Notes under the pieces: model-generated
What the model was told of the DNA's origin: nothing
Database searches by the model: none
The model's input: only the letters and a program-made list of their open reading frames with translations
In this document: positions 32,988 to 40,368 of the stretch, in pieces
Numbering within the stretch: the stretch's first letter is position 1
Layout: each line of letters opens with the position of its first letter
Position numbers and translations under genes: made by a program
DNA from: JBLIKP01 sp047635375
GTDB taxonomy: Bacteria > Bacteroidota > Bacteroidia > Sphingobacteriales > Sphingobacteriaceae
Reading direction: 5' to 3'
DNA: 40,368 bases
NCBI GenBank assembly: GCA_047635375.1
Contig: JBLIKP010000009.1
Span: 1-40,368 of the forward strand

Positions 32988-33818
32988 ATGAATTTCGCGT
33001 TTGTAACATGTGTCCAAATTGGTTTAAGCTGTATCGAAAAGGTTTACGATACTGGAGGTGGATTTAAACTATTCATTACCCTCAAAGATGAAAAGGCCAA
33101 GAAGAAATCAGGTAGAATATATCTGGATGAATTGGCTTCTGAAAAAAACGTTCCACTTTTAAAGATTAACCATATCAATGACCGCGAAGTTATTGAAGCT
33201 TTAAGGGAGCATGAAATTGATTGGCTTTTTATTATCGGTTGGTCGCAAATTGCCGGGAAAGAAGTTATAGAGACTCCAAAGAAAGGGGCGATTGGAGCGC
33301 ATCCAACTTTATTGCCTGTTGGAAGAGGGCGTGCAGCCATTCCTTGGGCCATAATTAAGGGCCATGATAAAACTGGTGTTTCATTTTTTGTGATGGACGA
33401 AGGGGTTGATACAGGTCCATTGTTAGGGCAGGAAGTTTTGCAAATAGGTGCAAAAGAAACAGCTCAAACCCTTTACGACAGAGTTAATACCGCACATGAA
33501 GATTTGATTGGAAATATATGGACGGATTTGAAAAATGATATAATTGTGCCTCAAGTTCAAGATGATAGCAAAGCAACTTATTGGGAAGGAAGAAAGCCCG
33601 AAGATGGCGAGCTAAAATTAAGTGACGATATTAATTATGTAGACCGACTTGTAAGAGCAACAACTAAGCCCTATCCAGGAGCGTTTATTTTGATAAATGG
33701 TAGGAAACTAATCATTTGGGAAGGAGAAATTTGCGAAAAACCATCCGATAATGAAAACAGTAAAGTTTTAAAGTTTAAAAATGGCTTTTATTCAATAATT
33801 ACTTCTGAGTTTGCTTAG
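32988..33818 (+). CDS. Formyltransferase-like sugar-modifying enzyme with altered active-site motif
   Basis: A 276-residue protein of the formyltransferase fold, related to methionyl-tRNA and sugar N-formyltransferases using N10-formyl-THF. The active-site strand reads AIGAHPTLLPVGRG at 101-114, followed by MDEGVDTGPLL at 136-146. His105 and Asp141 fit two of the usual three catalytic residues, but the position of the catalytic Asn (as in INxHxSLLP) is Gly103. A C-terminal domain (about 200-276) resembles that of Fmt. It starts one base after the initiating transferase gene. Coupling to PIG-L suggests deacetylation then N-formylation of an amino sugar. It is not the housekeeping Fmt, which is longer and keeps the Asn. 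Confidence 0.78.
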   Translation: MNFAFVTCVQIGLSCIEKVYDTGGGFKLFITLKDEKAKKKSGRIYLDELASEKNVPLLKINHINDREVIEALREHEIDWLFIIGWSQIAGKEVIETPKKGAIGAHPTLLPVGRGRAAIPWAIIKGHDKTGVSFFVMDEGVDTGPLLGQEVLQIGAKETAQTLYDRVNTAHEDLIGNIWTDLKNDIIVPQVQDDSKATYWEGRKPEDGELKLSDDINYVDRLVRATTKPYPGAFILINGRKLIIWEGEICEKPSDNENSKVLKFKNGFYSIITSEFA

Positions 33819-33877
33819 TAAATCAGTGTAGAGTTTCATTTTGAGGTGTGGGCCTTTTATTTAGTCAAATAAAAAAC

Positions 33878-33885
33878 TACATTTG
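33878..33885 (+). promoter_or_regulatory. Candidate internal promoter before the PglF-like gene
   Basis: TACATTTG matches TAnnTTTG, 17 nt before the ATG at 33903. It lies in an 84-nt gap, the only sizeable one in the locus. The -33 element is weak (TTTA at about 33856). It could give separate transcription of the last gene. Confidence 0.4.
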
Positions 33886-33902
33886 AATAACCTAGAAAAC
33901 TA

Positions 33903-35819
33903 ATGTTTCAAAGCCTTTTAGATAAATACTCCGCGAAATTTCTTTCGCCTTGGTTGATTCTCATAATCGATCTAGTAATTGTTTCTATTGCTTTTTTCTT
34001 AAGCTATGTGATAAGTGTGAACTTCACAATGGCATCAGTTGGTTTAAGTAAATGGCTCAGCTGGATGATGTTTTCAATCCCTCTATTTGCCATTAGTTTT
34101 ATCGTTTATGGGAGTTTTAAAGGGATTGTTAGACATACTACCTTTGTAGATTTATATAAGGTTTTCCTTGGTATCTCAGTTCCAACAGGAATCTTAGTCA
34201 TCCAAAATTTACTTTATCGTGCATATGATTGGGAGGTTTCGGCCTTCGTTCTACCTAATGCAGTAACAGTAATCAATTATTTCCTCGCTCTATTTTTGCT
34301 TTCTGGATTTCGATTAATTGTAAAACTTGTCTTTCGTTCTATGCAGCGTCAGTTTACGGGCTCTCAGCGTGTGCTAATTTATGGTGCGGGAGAACTTGGG
34401 CAAATTACATACAACACTTTACGTCAAGATAAATTACTGGACTATCATGTGGTTGGATTTGTTGACGACAATAAATCCCTTCATGGAAAATCTATTCAAG
34501 GGGTAAAGGTGTTTAGTAAAAAAGCTGCATTTGAGCGTTTCATAAATTCAGGGAATGTTTCGGAAATGATTATTTCTATAGATAACATTAAGCCTGCGGT
34601 TAAATCGGCACTTATCGACGAATGTCTTGATCATAATGTGGTGGTAAAAAATGTACCCGCAGTATCTAAGTGGATTGAGGGAAGATTAAGTTACGGACAG
34701 ATTAAAAAAGTTAAAATTGATGATCTTTTGGAAAGACAATCAATCCAAATCGACACCAAGAATATTATCCGTGAAATTGAAGGGAAAGTTGTCCTTGTTA
34801 CTGGGGCCGCAGGGTCAATAGGTTCTGAGATTTGCCGACAAGTAATGGCATTCGGACCAAAAAAATTAGTTCTGGTAGATCAAGCTGAATCTCCTCTTTA
34901 CGATTTAGAAAATAGCCTTAGAAATAACAATCCTCACAATATCCCATTAATCTGCTCACTGGCGGATGTGTCTAAAACCAATAGAATTAAATCTATTTTG
35001 GATAACAATAAACCTCAAATTATTTTCCATGCGGCTGCATATAAGCATGTGCCCCTAATGGAGATAAATCCTTACGAGGCGGCTCGAGTGAATATTATGG
35101 GTACGGCAAATATGGCGTTTTTGGCGCATTTGTCTGGGGTGGAGAAGTTCATTATGGTTTCAACCGATAAGGCTGTGAACCCCACAAATGTAATGGGAGC
35201 GACCAAAAGAGTTGCTGAGCTTTACACTCAAAGTCTAAACCATAAGCCAAATAATACTACGGCATTCATTACGACCCGTTTTGGGAACGTGTTAGGTTCA
35301 AATGGTAGTGTGATTCCGCTTTTCACCAAGCAGATCGAGAATGGCGGCCCAATCACCGTTACGCACCCGGATATCACCCGTTATTTTATGACTATTCCCG
35401 AAGCCTGCCAACTTGTGTTGGAAGCCGGAAGCATGGGTAAAGGAGGCGAAATATTTATCTTTGACATGGGTAAGTCGGTAAAGATTCTAGATGTAGCGCG
35501 TAAGATGATTAATCTAAGCGGACTGGAAGTAGGTAAGGATATTAAAATTGAATTTTCAGGATTACGTCCAGGAGAAAAACTTTATGAGGAACTATTGGTT
35601 ACTACTGAGAACAGCTTGCCAACCCATCATCCAAAAATTATGAAGGCCAAATTCAATACTGAATTTGATTTCACAAAGATATCCCAGCAAATTGAAGATA
35701 TTGATAACAATCTTGATAACTGGTCTGAAGATGATATCGTCGGGAAAATTAAATCAATTGTACCAGAGTATAAGAGCCAAAATTCTAAATTTGAAAAGCT
35801 TGATAAAATATCTAGCTAA
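33903..35819 (+). CDS. Membrane-bound UDP-N-acetylglucosamine 4,6-dehydratase (PglF/WbpM/CapD-like)
   Basis: A 638-residue enzyme with four N-terminal transmembrane helices (about 15-37, 48-72, 82-103, 108-138), a nucleotide-binding CoA-like domain (~155-260, YGAGELGQ) and a C-terminal SDR domain. The SDR motif TGAAGSIGSE is near 299-308, HAAAYKHVPLME near 378-389, and the catalytic STDKAVNPTNVMGATKR near 419-435, with Met in place of Tyr as in retaining dehydratases. It makes UDP-2-acetamido-2,6-dideoxy-alpha-D-xylo-hexos-4-ulose, the precursor of QuiNAc, FucNAc and bacillosamine. The WbpV-like enzyme at 30802 is the natural next step. It is distinct from the inverting, soluble PseB. Confident. 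Confidence 0.92.
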   Translation: MFQSLLDKYSAKFLSPWLILIIDLVIVSIAFFLSYVISVNFTMASVGLSKWLSWMMFSIPLFAISFIVYGSFKGIVRHTTFVDLYKVFLGISVPTGILVIQNLLYRAYDWEVSAFVLPNAVTVINYFLALFLLSGFRLIVKLVFRSMQRQFTGSQRVLIYGAGELGQITYNTLRQDKLLDYHVVGFVDDNKSLHGKSIQGVKVFSKKAAFERFINSGNVSEMIISIDNIKPAVKSALIDECLDHNVVVKNVPAVSKWIEGRLSYGQIKKVKIDDLLERQSIQIDTKNIIREIEGKVVLVTGAAGSIGSEICRQVMAFGPKKLVLVDQAESPLYDLENSLRNNNPHNIPLICSLADVSKTNRIKSILDNNKPQIIFHAAAYKHVPLMEINPYEAARVNIMGTANMAFLAHLSGVEKFIMVSTDKAVNPTNVMGATKRVAELYTQSLNHKPNNTTAFITTRFGNVLGSNGSVIPLFTKQIENGGPITVTHPDITRYFMTIPEACQLVLEAGSMGKGGEIFIFDMGKSVKILDVARKMINLSGLEVGKDIKIEFSGLRPGEKLYEELLVTTENSLPTHHPKIMKAKFNTEFDFTKISQQIEDIDNNLDNWSEDDIVGKIKSIVPEYKSQNSKFEKLDKISS

Positions 35820-35975
35820 GGCTATATTTATTCAGAATTTAGTAACCCCCACAAAATTCCATCCGTAAAGAAAACAGGCGCCAAAAATTTATTAGATTTG
35901 TGGGCAAGTTTTTTTTGAAAAAACCCGAAAAAAATCTTAGTATTGAATATACTAAATTATAACACCACTTATTTG

Positions 35976-36006
35976 TTTGATAATTGGTTTAAAATTTTTT
36001 TCTTTG
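35976..36006 (+). promoter_or_regulatory. Promoter of acpP
   Basis: TTTG at 35976-35979, a 19-nt spacer, then TTTCTTTG at 35999-36006: one mismatch to TAnnTTTG at the right spacing. It lies 37 nt before the ATG. It probably drives acpP and fabF. The rest of the 35820-36043 gap is AT-rich with no clear terminator. Confidence 0.45.
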
Positions 36007-36043
36007 CACCACATTATAAAAACAAAATTTAAAAACAGAAATT

Positions 36044-36280
36044 ATGTCTGACATTGCATCAAAAGTAAAGTCTATCATCGTTGAGAAATTAGGCGTTGAT
36101 GAAAGCGAAGTAACTAACGAAGCATCTTTCACCAACGATCTAGGTGCAGATTCTCTAGATACGGTTGAGCTAATCATGGAATTCGAAAAAGAATTCAACA
36201 TTGCTATCCCAGATGAGCAAGCAGAAAACATCGGGACTGTAGGACAAGCAGTTGATTATTTAGAAAAAAACGCGAAGTAA
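36044..36280 (+). CDS. acpP: Acyl carrier protein
   Basis: Carries growing acyl chains on 4'-phosphopantetheine in fatty acid synthesis. It is 78 residues, acidic, one four-helix bundle. The attachment serine lies in LGADSLDTVEL (DSL) near residues 31-41. It is followed after 16 nt by fabF, the classical acpP-fabF order. It marks a return to housekeeping genes after the glycan locus. Confidence 0.97.
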   Translation: MSDIASKVKSIIVEKLGVDESEVTNEASFTNDLGADSLDTVELIMEFEKEFNIAIPDEQAENIGTVGQAVDYLEKNAK

Positions 36281-36296
36281 TTAAATATTCTTCAGA

Positions 36297-37550
36297 ATGA
36301 TATTAAGGCGAGTTGTAGTAACAGGAATTGGTGCCATTACCCCCATTGGAAACAGTGTTAAGGAGTTTTGGGGCGGTCTACTTAGTGGGAAAAGCGGCGC
36401 TGCCCCCATCACTAAATTTGATGCCAAAGACTTTAAAACAACTTTTGCTTGTGAAATCAAGAACTTTGATGTCCACGAGTACCTTGATCGTAAAGAAGCA
36501 CGTAAACTAGATCCTTTTGTGCATTTCGCCCTAGCCTCTGTTCAAGAAGCATGGGAAGATGCCGGCTTAAACCCTGATAATTATGATCCTGATCGCTCAG
36601 GTGTAATTTGGGGTTCAGGTATTGGTGGTCTGCGTACTTTCACCGATGAAGTTACTGGATTCGTGAAAAACAACAATGTTCCTCGTTTCAACCCATTCTT
36701 TATCCCAAAAATGATTGTGGATATCGCGGCAGGTCACATTTCTATTAAATATAACCTACGCGGACCAAACTTTGCAACTGTTTCGGCATGTGCAAGTTCT
36801 ACCCATGCGTTAATTGATGCTTTCAACTACATTAGGTTGGGAAAAGCTGATATTTTCATCTCGGGTGGTTCTGAAGCATCAGTGAATGAAGCCGCAATGG
36901 GAGGGTTTAATGCGATGCACGCATTAAGCACGCGTAACGACTCACCTGAAACGGCTTCAAGGCCGTTTGATGCTGAACGTGATGGATTTGTTTTAGGAGA
37001 AGGTGCTGGAGCTTTAATTCTAGAAGAATATGAGCACGCTGTGAAGCGTGGCGCAAAAATATATGGTGAGATGGTGGGCGGCGGTATGTCAGCCGATGCC
37101 CACCACATAACCGCTCCGCATCCTGATGGATTAGGTGCTATGAACGTAATGAAAAACGCCATGGAAGACGCTGAGTTGACCATTGCTGATATTGATTACA
37201 TAAATGTGCATGGAACGTCAACACCATTAGGCGATATTAGTGAGACAAAAGCGATCTCTAAATTATTTGGAGAAGATGCTTTTAGACTTAATATTAGCTC
37301 AACTAAGTCAATGACTGGTCATCTCCTTGGAGCCGCCGGAGCTGTCGAAGCAATCGCAACGCTTCTCGCAGTTAAAAATGACATTATTCCTCCGACAATT
37401 AATCATAAAGTTGATGATCCTAATATCGATCCGCGACTTAAACTGACATTTAATAAGTCCGAAAAACGTATTGTTCGTGCTGGGCTTTGTAATACTTTTG
37501 GTTTTGGTGGGCATAATGCCTCTGTGATTTTCAAAAAATTCGAAGACTAA
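36297..37550 (+). CDS. fabF: 3-oxoacyl-[acyl-carrier-protein] synthase II
   Basis: Condenses malonyl-ACP with acyl-ACP in chain elongation. It is 417 residues, the normal length. Catalytic triad regions are present: the Cys in SACASSTHA near 163-171, the first His in NVHGTSTPLGD near 303-313 and the second in KSMTGHLLGAAGA near 335-347. It begins at ATG 36297, 16 nt after acpP. A long reverse-strand frame overlapping it is a shadow. Confident. Confidence 0.96.
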   Translation: MILRRVVVTGIGAITPIGNSVKEFWGGLLSGKSGAAPITKFDAKDFKTTFACEIKNFDVHEYLDRKEARKLDPFVHFALASVQEAWEDAGLNPDNYDPDRSGVIWGSGIGGLRTFTDEVTGFVKNNNVPRFNPFFIPKMIVDIAAGHISIKYNLRGPNFATVSACASSTHALIDAFNYIRLGKADIFISGGSEASVNEAAMGGFNAMHALSTRNDSPETASRPFDAERDGFVLGEGAGALILEEYEHAVKRGAKIYGEMVGGGMSADAHHITAPHPDGLGAMNVMKNAMEDAELTIADIDYINVHGTSTPLGDISETKAISKLFGEDAFRLNISSTKSMTGHLLGAAGAVEAIATLLAVKNDIIPPTINHKVDDPNIDPRLKLTFNKSEKRIVRAGLCNTFGFGGHNASVIFKKFED

Positions 37551-37561
37551 ATCTTGTGCCA

Positions 37562-38293
37562 ATGGGGCTTTTGGTTCGAGGCTACAACCTGTATTTTTCT
37601 CCTCAAAAGGAGTTTGTTGGTAGGTTACGCAATATACTCGGATTTACTCCATCCAATATTTCTCTTTATAATCTGGCTTTTGTTCACAAAAGTGCAGCCG
37701 AAGAGTTACCCTCTGGAAATAAAAATAGCTACGAACGCCTAGAATTTCTTGGCGATGCCGTTTTAGGTGCCGTTATCGCAGAACTTCTATTCCAAAAATA
37801 TCCTTTCAAGGATGAAGGTTTCCTAACCAAAACCAGATCCAAAATTGTTAGCCGTAAGTTCTTAAACGAGCTTGCAGGTAAAATGGGTATCCAAGAATTC
37901 CTGGAATACAACAAAAAAGCAATGCCCGAAGTGAATAAAAATCACGCAATGATGGGCGATGCTTTTGAAGCGCTTTTAGGAGCGGTTTTTATGGATAAAG
38001 GTTTTCGCTTTACGCGGAGATTCATTCTGAAGCGAATAATTTTCCCCTTCGTTGATGTGGAATATCTTGCCGACACCGAAATGAATTTCAAGTCCAAGCT
38101 TATTGAATGGAGCCAAGCCGAAAACAAGGTGGTTAAATTTGAGCTTGTAGGTGAGGTTGAAGCGGGTAAAAGGAAAATGTTTAAGGTAAGAGTCCTTATC
38201 GACGATATTGAAAGAGGTGCTGGCCTGGATTACAACAAAAAAAATTCCGAGAAAATGGCAGCAGAGAAAGCTTGCGTAGCCCTCGGTTTATAA
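37562..38293 (+). CDS. rnc: Ribonuclease III
   Basis: Cleaves double-stranded RNA in rRNA maturation and mRNA turnover. It is about 243 residues: a catalytic domain (about 20-160) followed by a double-stranded-RNA-binding domain (about 175-243). The signature ERLEFLGDAVLG is near 59-70, and the second acidic pair lies in GDAFEALLGAVF near 130-141. The C-terminal KKNSEKMAAEKACVALGL is typical of the RNA-binding domain. Start: GTG at 37556 or ATG at 37562; both are close to the fabF stop, and I prefer the ATG. The order acpP-fabF-rnc is widely conserved. Confident. Confidence 0.95.
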   Translation: MGLLVRGYNLYFSPQKEFVGRLRNILGFTPSNISLYNLAFVHKSAAEELPSGNKNSYERLEFLGDAVLGAVIAELLFQKYPFKDEGFLTKTRSKIVSRKFLNELAGKMGIQEFLEYNKKAMPEVNKNHAMMGDAFEALLGAVFMDKGFRFTRRFILKRIIFPFVDVEYLADTEMNFKSKLIEWSQAENKVVKFELVGEVEAGKRKMFKVRVLIDDIERGAGLDYNKKNSEKMAAEKACVALGL

Positions 38294-38302
38294 TTCTCTT
38301 CC

Positions 38303-39076
38303 ATGAAATACTTAAGAAGATTTTTTACGGGTATACTTATCACGTGGAGCCTTATCGCTTTTACAGTGATGATGTTTATCTGCGCGCCGGTAATTATTCT
38401 CGGAAACCTAATCAATAATAGATTCGGGTTTTTATTAATGAGTTGCGCAGAAAAACTTTGGGCTATTGGGTTTATGACCCTTTGCGGAGTTTTTATTTTC
38501 CGCCACAACAAGAAATCAGTAGGTAAGGAGAAAGCATATATTTTTGTGAGTAATCACAACAGTTACTTGGATGCGACAGGGATAGGCTGGTCCATTCCAA
38601 GGCCGTTTAAGCCACTGGGTAAAATTGAAATGACCAAGGTGCCGTTGTTTGGTTATTTATATAAGCATGCGGTTGTTGTGATTGATAGGAAGAGTCCTGA
38701 AAGCCGGTCTGAAAGTGTAAAAAAATTAAAGCAGGTTCTAAAAAGGGGGATGTCTATCCTTCTTTTTCCTGAAGGCACAATGAATAGAGATTTAAATGTG
38801 CCATTGGAAAAATTCTACGATGGTGCCTTTAGAATTGGTATCCAAACCCAAACTCCTATTGCCCCTATGGTTATTGTAAATGCAAGAACCTTATTGCCTA
38901 GAAATAATCCATTGGATCATTTCAGGCCAGGAATTTTACACGTTTATTTTATTGATCCTGTACAAACCAAAGGATTAACTCTTGACGATGTACCCATGCT
39001 TCGTGATAAAGTGCACGGACTAATGGAAACTAAAATCAAAGAGAAACAAAAAATTTTAATTAAGATTAAACAATAA
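38303..39076 (+). CDS. 1-acyl-sn-glycerol-3-phosphate acyltransferase family protein
   Basis: A 257-residue PlsC-type acyltransferase, making phosphatidic acid or acylating a related lipid at the inner membrane. Two N-terminal hydrophobic helices (about 7-32 and 36-62) precede the catalytic NHNSYLD motif (NHxxxxD) near 78-84. The substrate-binding FPEGTMNRD is near 154-162, and the PMVIVNARTLLP block near 188-199. It begins 9 nt after rnc. Ornithine-lipid acyltransferases share the motifs, so the exact acceptor is open. Confidence 0.88.
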   Translation: MKYLRRFFTGILITWSLIAFTVMMFICAPVIILGNLINNRFGFLLMSCAEKLWAIGFMTLCGVFIFRHNKKSVGKEKAYIFVSNHNSYLDATGIGWSIPRPFKPLGKIEMTKVPLFGYLYKHAVVVIDRKSPESRSESVKKLKQVLKRGMSILLFPEGTMNRDLNVPLEKFYDGAFRIGIQTQTPIAPMVIVNARTLLPRNNPLDHFRPGILHVYFIDPVQTKGLTLDDVPMLRDKVHGLMETKIKEKQKILIKIKQ

Positions 39077-39079
39077 AAA

Positions 39080-39646
39080 ATGTCCGCTACTCCTAGTAAT
39101 ATGATGCCCCTTGGAACGAAAGCTCCTTCTTTTTTTCTTCCAAATCCTTTAACAAAAAAGGCAAATGATTTTAATTCCATAAAGGGGACTAAGGTTACTG
39201 TGGTGATGTTTATCTGTAACCATTGCCCTTTCGTTTTACACCTCATTAAAGATATTTCGAAGCTTGGGCGTCAATTTAACTTTCCTGAAGTTGCCGTAAT
39301 TGCGATAAGCAGTAACGATATAGCCACTCATCCGCAAGACGGACCAGAAGAAATGGCGAAATTTTCAGTGGAAAATAACCTCAGCTTTCCTTACCTATAT
39401 GACGAGGATCAATCAGTTGCCAAAGCTTTTGACGCTGCCTGTACACCTGATTTCTTCGTGTTTAATAAAAATCAGAAACTAGCTTACCGCGGACAGTATG
39501 ACGATAGCCGTCCCGGCAACGATAAAAAGGTAACCGGTAAAGATTTAGTCGATGCCGTTAAAGCTTTGTTGACTGGTGAAAAAGTGAATGATAAGCAAGT
39601 TCCTAGCATAGGCTGTAACATCAAATGGAAGAATGAGCAAGTATAA
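39080..39646 (+). CDS. Thioredoxin-fold redox protein with CNHCPF motif
   Basis: A 188-residue protein of the AhpC/TSA-thioredoxin superfamily. The active site is MFICNHCPFVLHL near 46-58, a CxxC form with Asn-His between the cysteines. FSFPYLYDEDQSVAKAFDAACTPDFFVF-like blocks follow (YLYDEDQSVAKAF near 111-123), with the cis-Pro region in CTPDFFVF near 127-134. There is no signal peptide, so it is cytoplasmic. Family members are annotated as thioredoxin-like or peroxiredoxin-like; the substrate is unknown. It starts 3 nt after the acyltransferase and overlaps the Smr gene by 14 nt. Confidence 0.85.
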   Translation: MSATPSNMMPLGTKAPSFFLPNPLTKKANDFNSIKGTKVTVVMFICNHCPFVLHLIKDISKLGRQFNFPEVAVIAISSNDIATHPQDGPEEMAKFSVENNLSFPYLYDEDQSVAKAFDAACTPDFFVFNKNQKLAYRGQYDDSRPGNDKKVTGKDLVDAVKALLTGEKVNDKQVPSIGCNIKWKNEQV

Positions 39647-39890
39647 GATTGACTTACACCCCATTTTTAATAAAGGCGAAAAGATTGAGTCGGCGCTGAA
39701 CTCTGCAATCGAGGAATGTGTTGAATCAAAGATTAAAGAATTGGAAATTATCCCTGGTAAGGGTAGCGGACAATTAAAAAAAAAGGTTTTAAGATTTTTG
39801 GATCAAAAGCATATTAAAGCCCTTTACCACAGAATTGATAAGGATTCTAACAACCACGGAAGGCTTTTTGTCTACTTTAAGTTTAAATAA
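39633..39890 (+). CDS. Stand-alone Smr domain protein
   Basis: An 85-residue small MutS-related (Smr) domain with the two hallmark motifs: DLHPIF at 7-12 and IIPGKGSGQLKKKVLRFL near 39-56 (HGxG-like, here PGKGSG). Smr domains nick or cleave DNA or RNA; recent work links stand-alone ones to ribosome rescue. The usual loop His of HGxG is replaced by Lys (GKGSG), so nuclease activity should not be assumed. It starts at an ATG overlapping the previous gene by 14 nt. Confidence 0.85.
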   Translation: MSKYKIDLHPIFNKGEKIESALNSAIEECVESKIKELEIIPGKGSGQLKKKVLRFLDQKHIKALYHRIDKDSNNHGRLFVYFKFK

Positions 39891-39901
39891 TACGGTTAAA
39901 C

Positions 39902-39932
39902 TTGCCTCATTAAGCCTCCCTAGTTATATTTA
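39902..39932 (+). promoter_or_regulatory. Candidate promoter of kmo
   Basis: TTG at 39902-39904, a 20-nt spacer, then TATATTTA at 39925-39932, one mismatch from TAnnTTTG. It lies 20 nt before the ATG of the next gene. Confidence 0.4.
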
Positions 39933-39952
39933 CCCAACAAACACTTCTGATT

Positions 39953-40368
39953 ATGCATAAAACTACAAATCCACAAGAAATTGCCGTAATGGGCGCAGGC
40001 CTAGTCGGCTCGTTAATGTCGATTTACCTAAAACGTATGGGCCATGAAGTGTCTATTTATGAGCGAAGAGGGGATATGCGTAAAGAAAAAGTTGATGGCG
40101 GAAGGTCTATCAACCTTGCCATGAGCGATCGTGGACTGCGGGCATTAGCAGGAGTGGGCTTGGATAAAGAAATCAAAGACATTTCCATTCCAATGTCTGG
40201 AAGAATGATTCACTTTCCCAATGGAGATCAGGGTTTTCAGCCGTATGGAAAAGAAGGACAAGCAATAAATTCGGTTTCTCGGGCTGAGCTTAATATCCGC
40301 CTTATGGACGTTGCAGAGAAAGAAGGAGTGAAAATCAATTTCGAAAACCAATGTTTAAAAGTTAGGTC
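39953..40368 (+). CDS. kmo: Kynurenine 3-monooxygenase, N-terminal part (cut by window end)
   Basis: FAD-dependent aromatic hydroxylase converting kynurenine to 3-hydroxykynurenine in tryptophan breakdown or NAD synthesis. Only the first 138 codons are in the window. The FAD-binding motif MGAGLVGSLMSIYLKRMGHE is near 13-32. GGRSINLAMSDRGLRAL near 50-66 and SGRMIHFPNG, PYGKEGQAINSVSRAEL near 85-115 are closely typical of KMO. The frame stays open to the last base, so it is truncated by the edge and not broken. Confidence 0.93.
   Translation, partial: MHKTTNPQEIAVMGAGLVGSLMSIYLKRMGHEVSIYERRGDMRKEKVDGGRSINLAMSDRGLRALAGVGLDKEIKDISIPMSGRMIHFPNGDQGFQPYGKEGQAINSVSRAELNIRLMDVAEKEGVKINFENQCLKVR

Noticed and set aside
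36827..37183. A 118-codon reverse-strand frame inside fabF
   Set aside because: It is antisense to a highly conserved gene and its peptide has no recognisable features; a by-product of fabF codon use.

Overview
The window most likely comes from a member of the Bacteroidota, probably a marine or aquatic Flavobacteriia-type organism. The evidence is AT-rich DNA, several upstream matches to the Bacteroidota -7 promoter motif TAnnTTTG, few Shine-Dalgarno-like sites, frequent TTG/GTG starts, a short-form phosphatidylserine decarboxylase, a bifunctional phosphoglucose/phosphomannose isomerase and a kynurenine 3-monooxygenase. The genus cannot be named from sequence reading alone.

Layout. (1) 0.2-6.6 kb: a reverse-strand membrane protein, then psd, wecB, wecC, a bifunctional PGI/PMI, a small unknown protein, tadA and a superoxide dismutase that ends in a clear terminator. 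(2) 6.6-8.65 kb: about 2 kb without genes, packed with degenerate interspersed repeats. It holds two imperfect copies of a ~0.4-kb unit and four perfect hairpins whose stems differ but stay self-complementary. (3) 8.66-35.8 kb: a polysaccharide/glycan locus of 25 co-directional genes, the first 24 spaced by at most 42 nt or overlapping. (4) 36.0-40.4 kb: housekeeping genes acpP, fabF, rnc, a PlsC-type acyltransferase, a thioredoxin-like protein, an Smr protein and the start of kmo, cut by the window end.

How the glycan locus works. The first part makes nucleotide sugars: a WbpB/WlbA-type oxidoreductase, a UDP-HexNAc 6-dehydrogenase, and pseB, pseC, pseF, pseG and pseI, which together build CMP-pseudaminic acid. 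There is no GNAT-type PseH; a NeuD/PglD-like left-handed beta-helix acyltransferase sits in its place. Wedged between pseF and that acyltransferase is a three-gene CoA-chemistry cassette (CitE-like lyase, MaoC-like hydratase, CitE-like lyase). I infer that it makes or tailors an unusual acyl group for the sugar. The middle part holds a Wzx flippase, a candidate nonulosonate transferase, a Wzy-like polymerase, two glycosyltransferases and a CapK-like adenylate-forming enzyme. The last part holds a bi-domain oxidoreductase, a heparinase-fold protein without a signal peptide, a glycosyltransferase, a WbpV-like 4-reductase, a PIG-L deacetylase, the initiating phosphosugar transferase, a formyltransferase-like enzyme and a membrane-bound 4,6-dehydratase. 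This suggests a first sugar of QuiNAc/FucNAc type, possibly deacetylated and re-acylated.

The two strongest observations are the CitE-MaoC-CitE cassette inside a pseudaminic acid operon, and a three-fold 54-bp palindromic repeat inserted in frame in the UDP-sugar dehydrogenase gene. A related palindrome lies in the nearby non-coding region, so a genomic repeat family appears to have invaded a coding sequence, as Rickettsia palindromic elements do.
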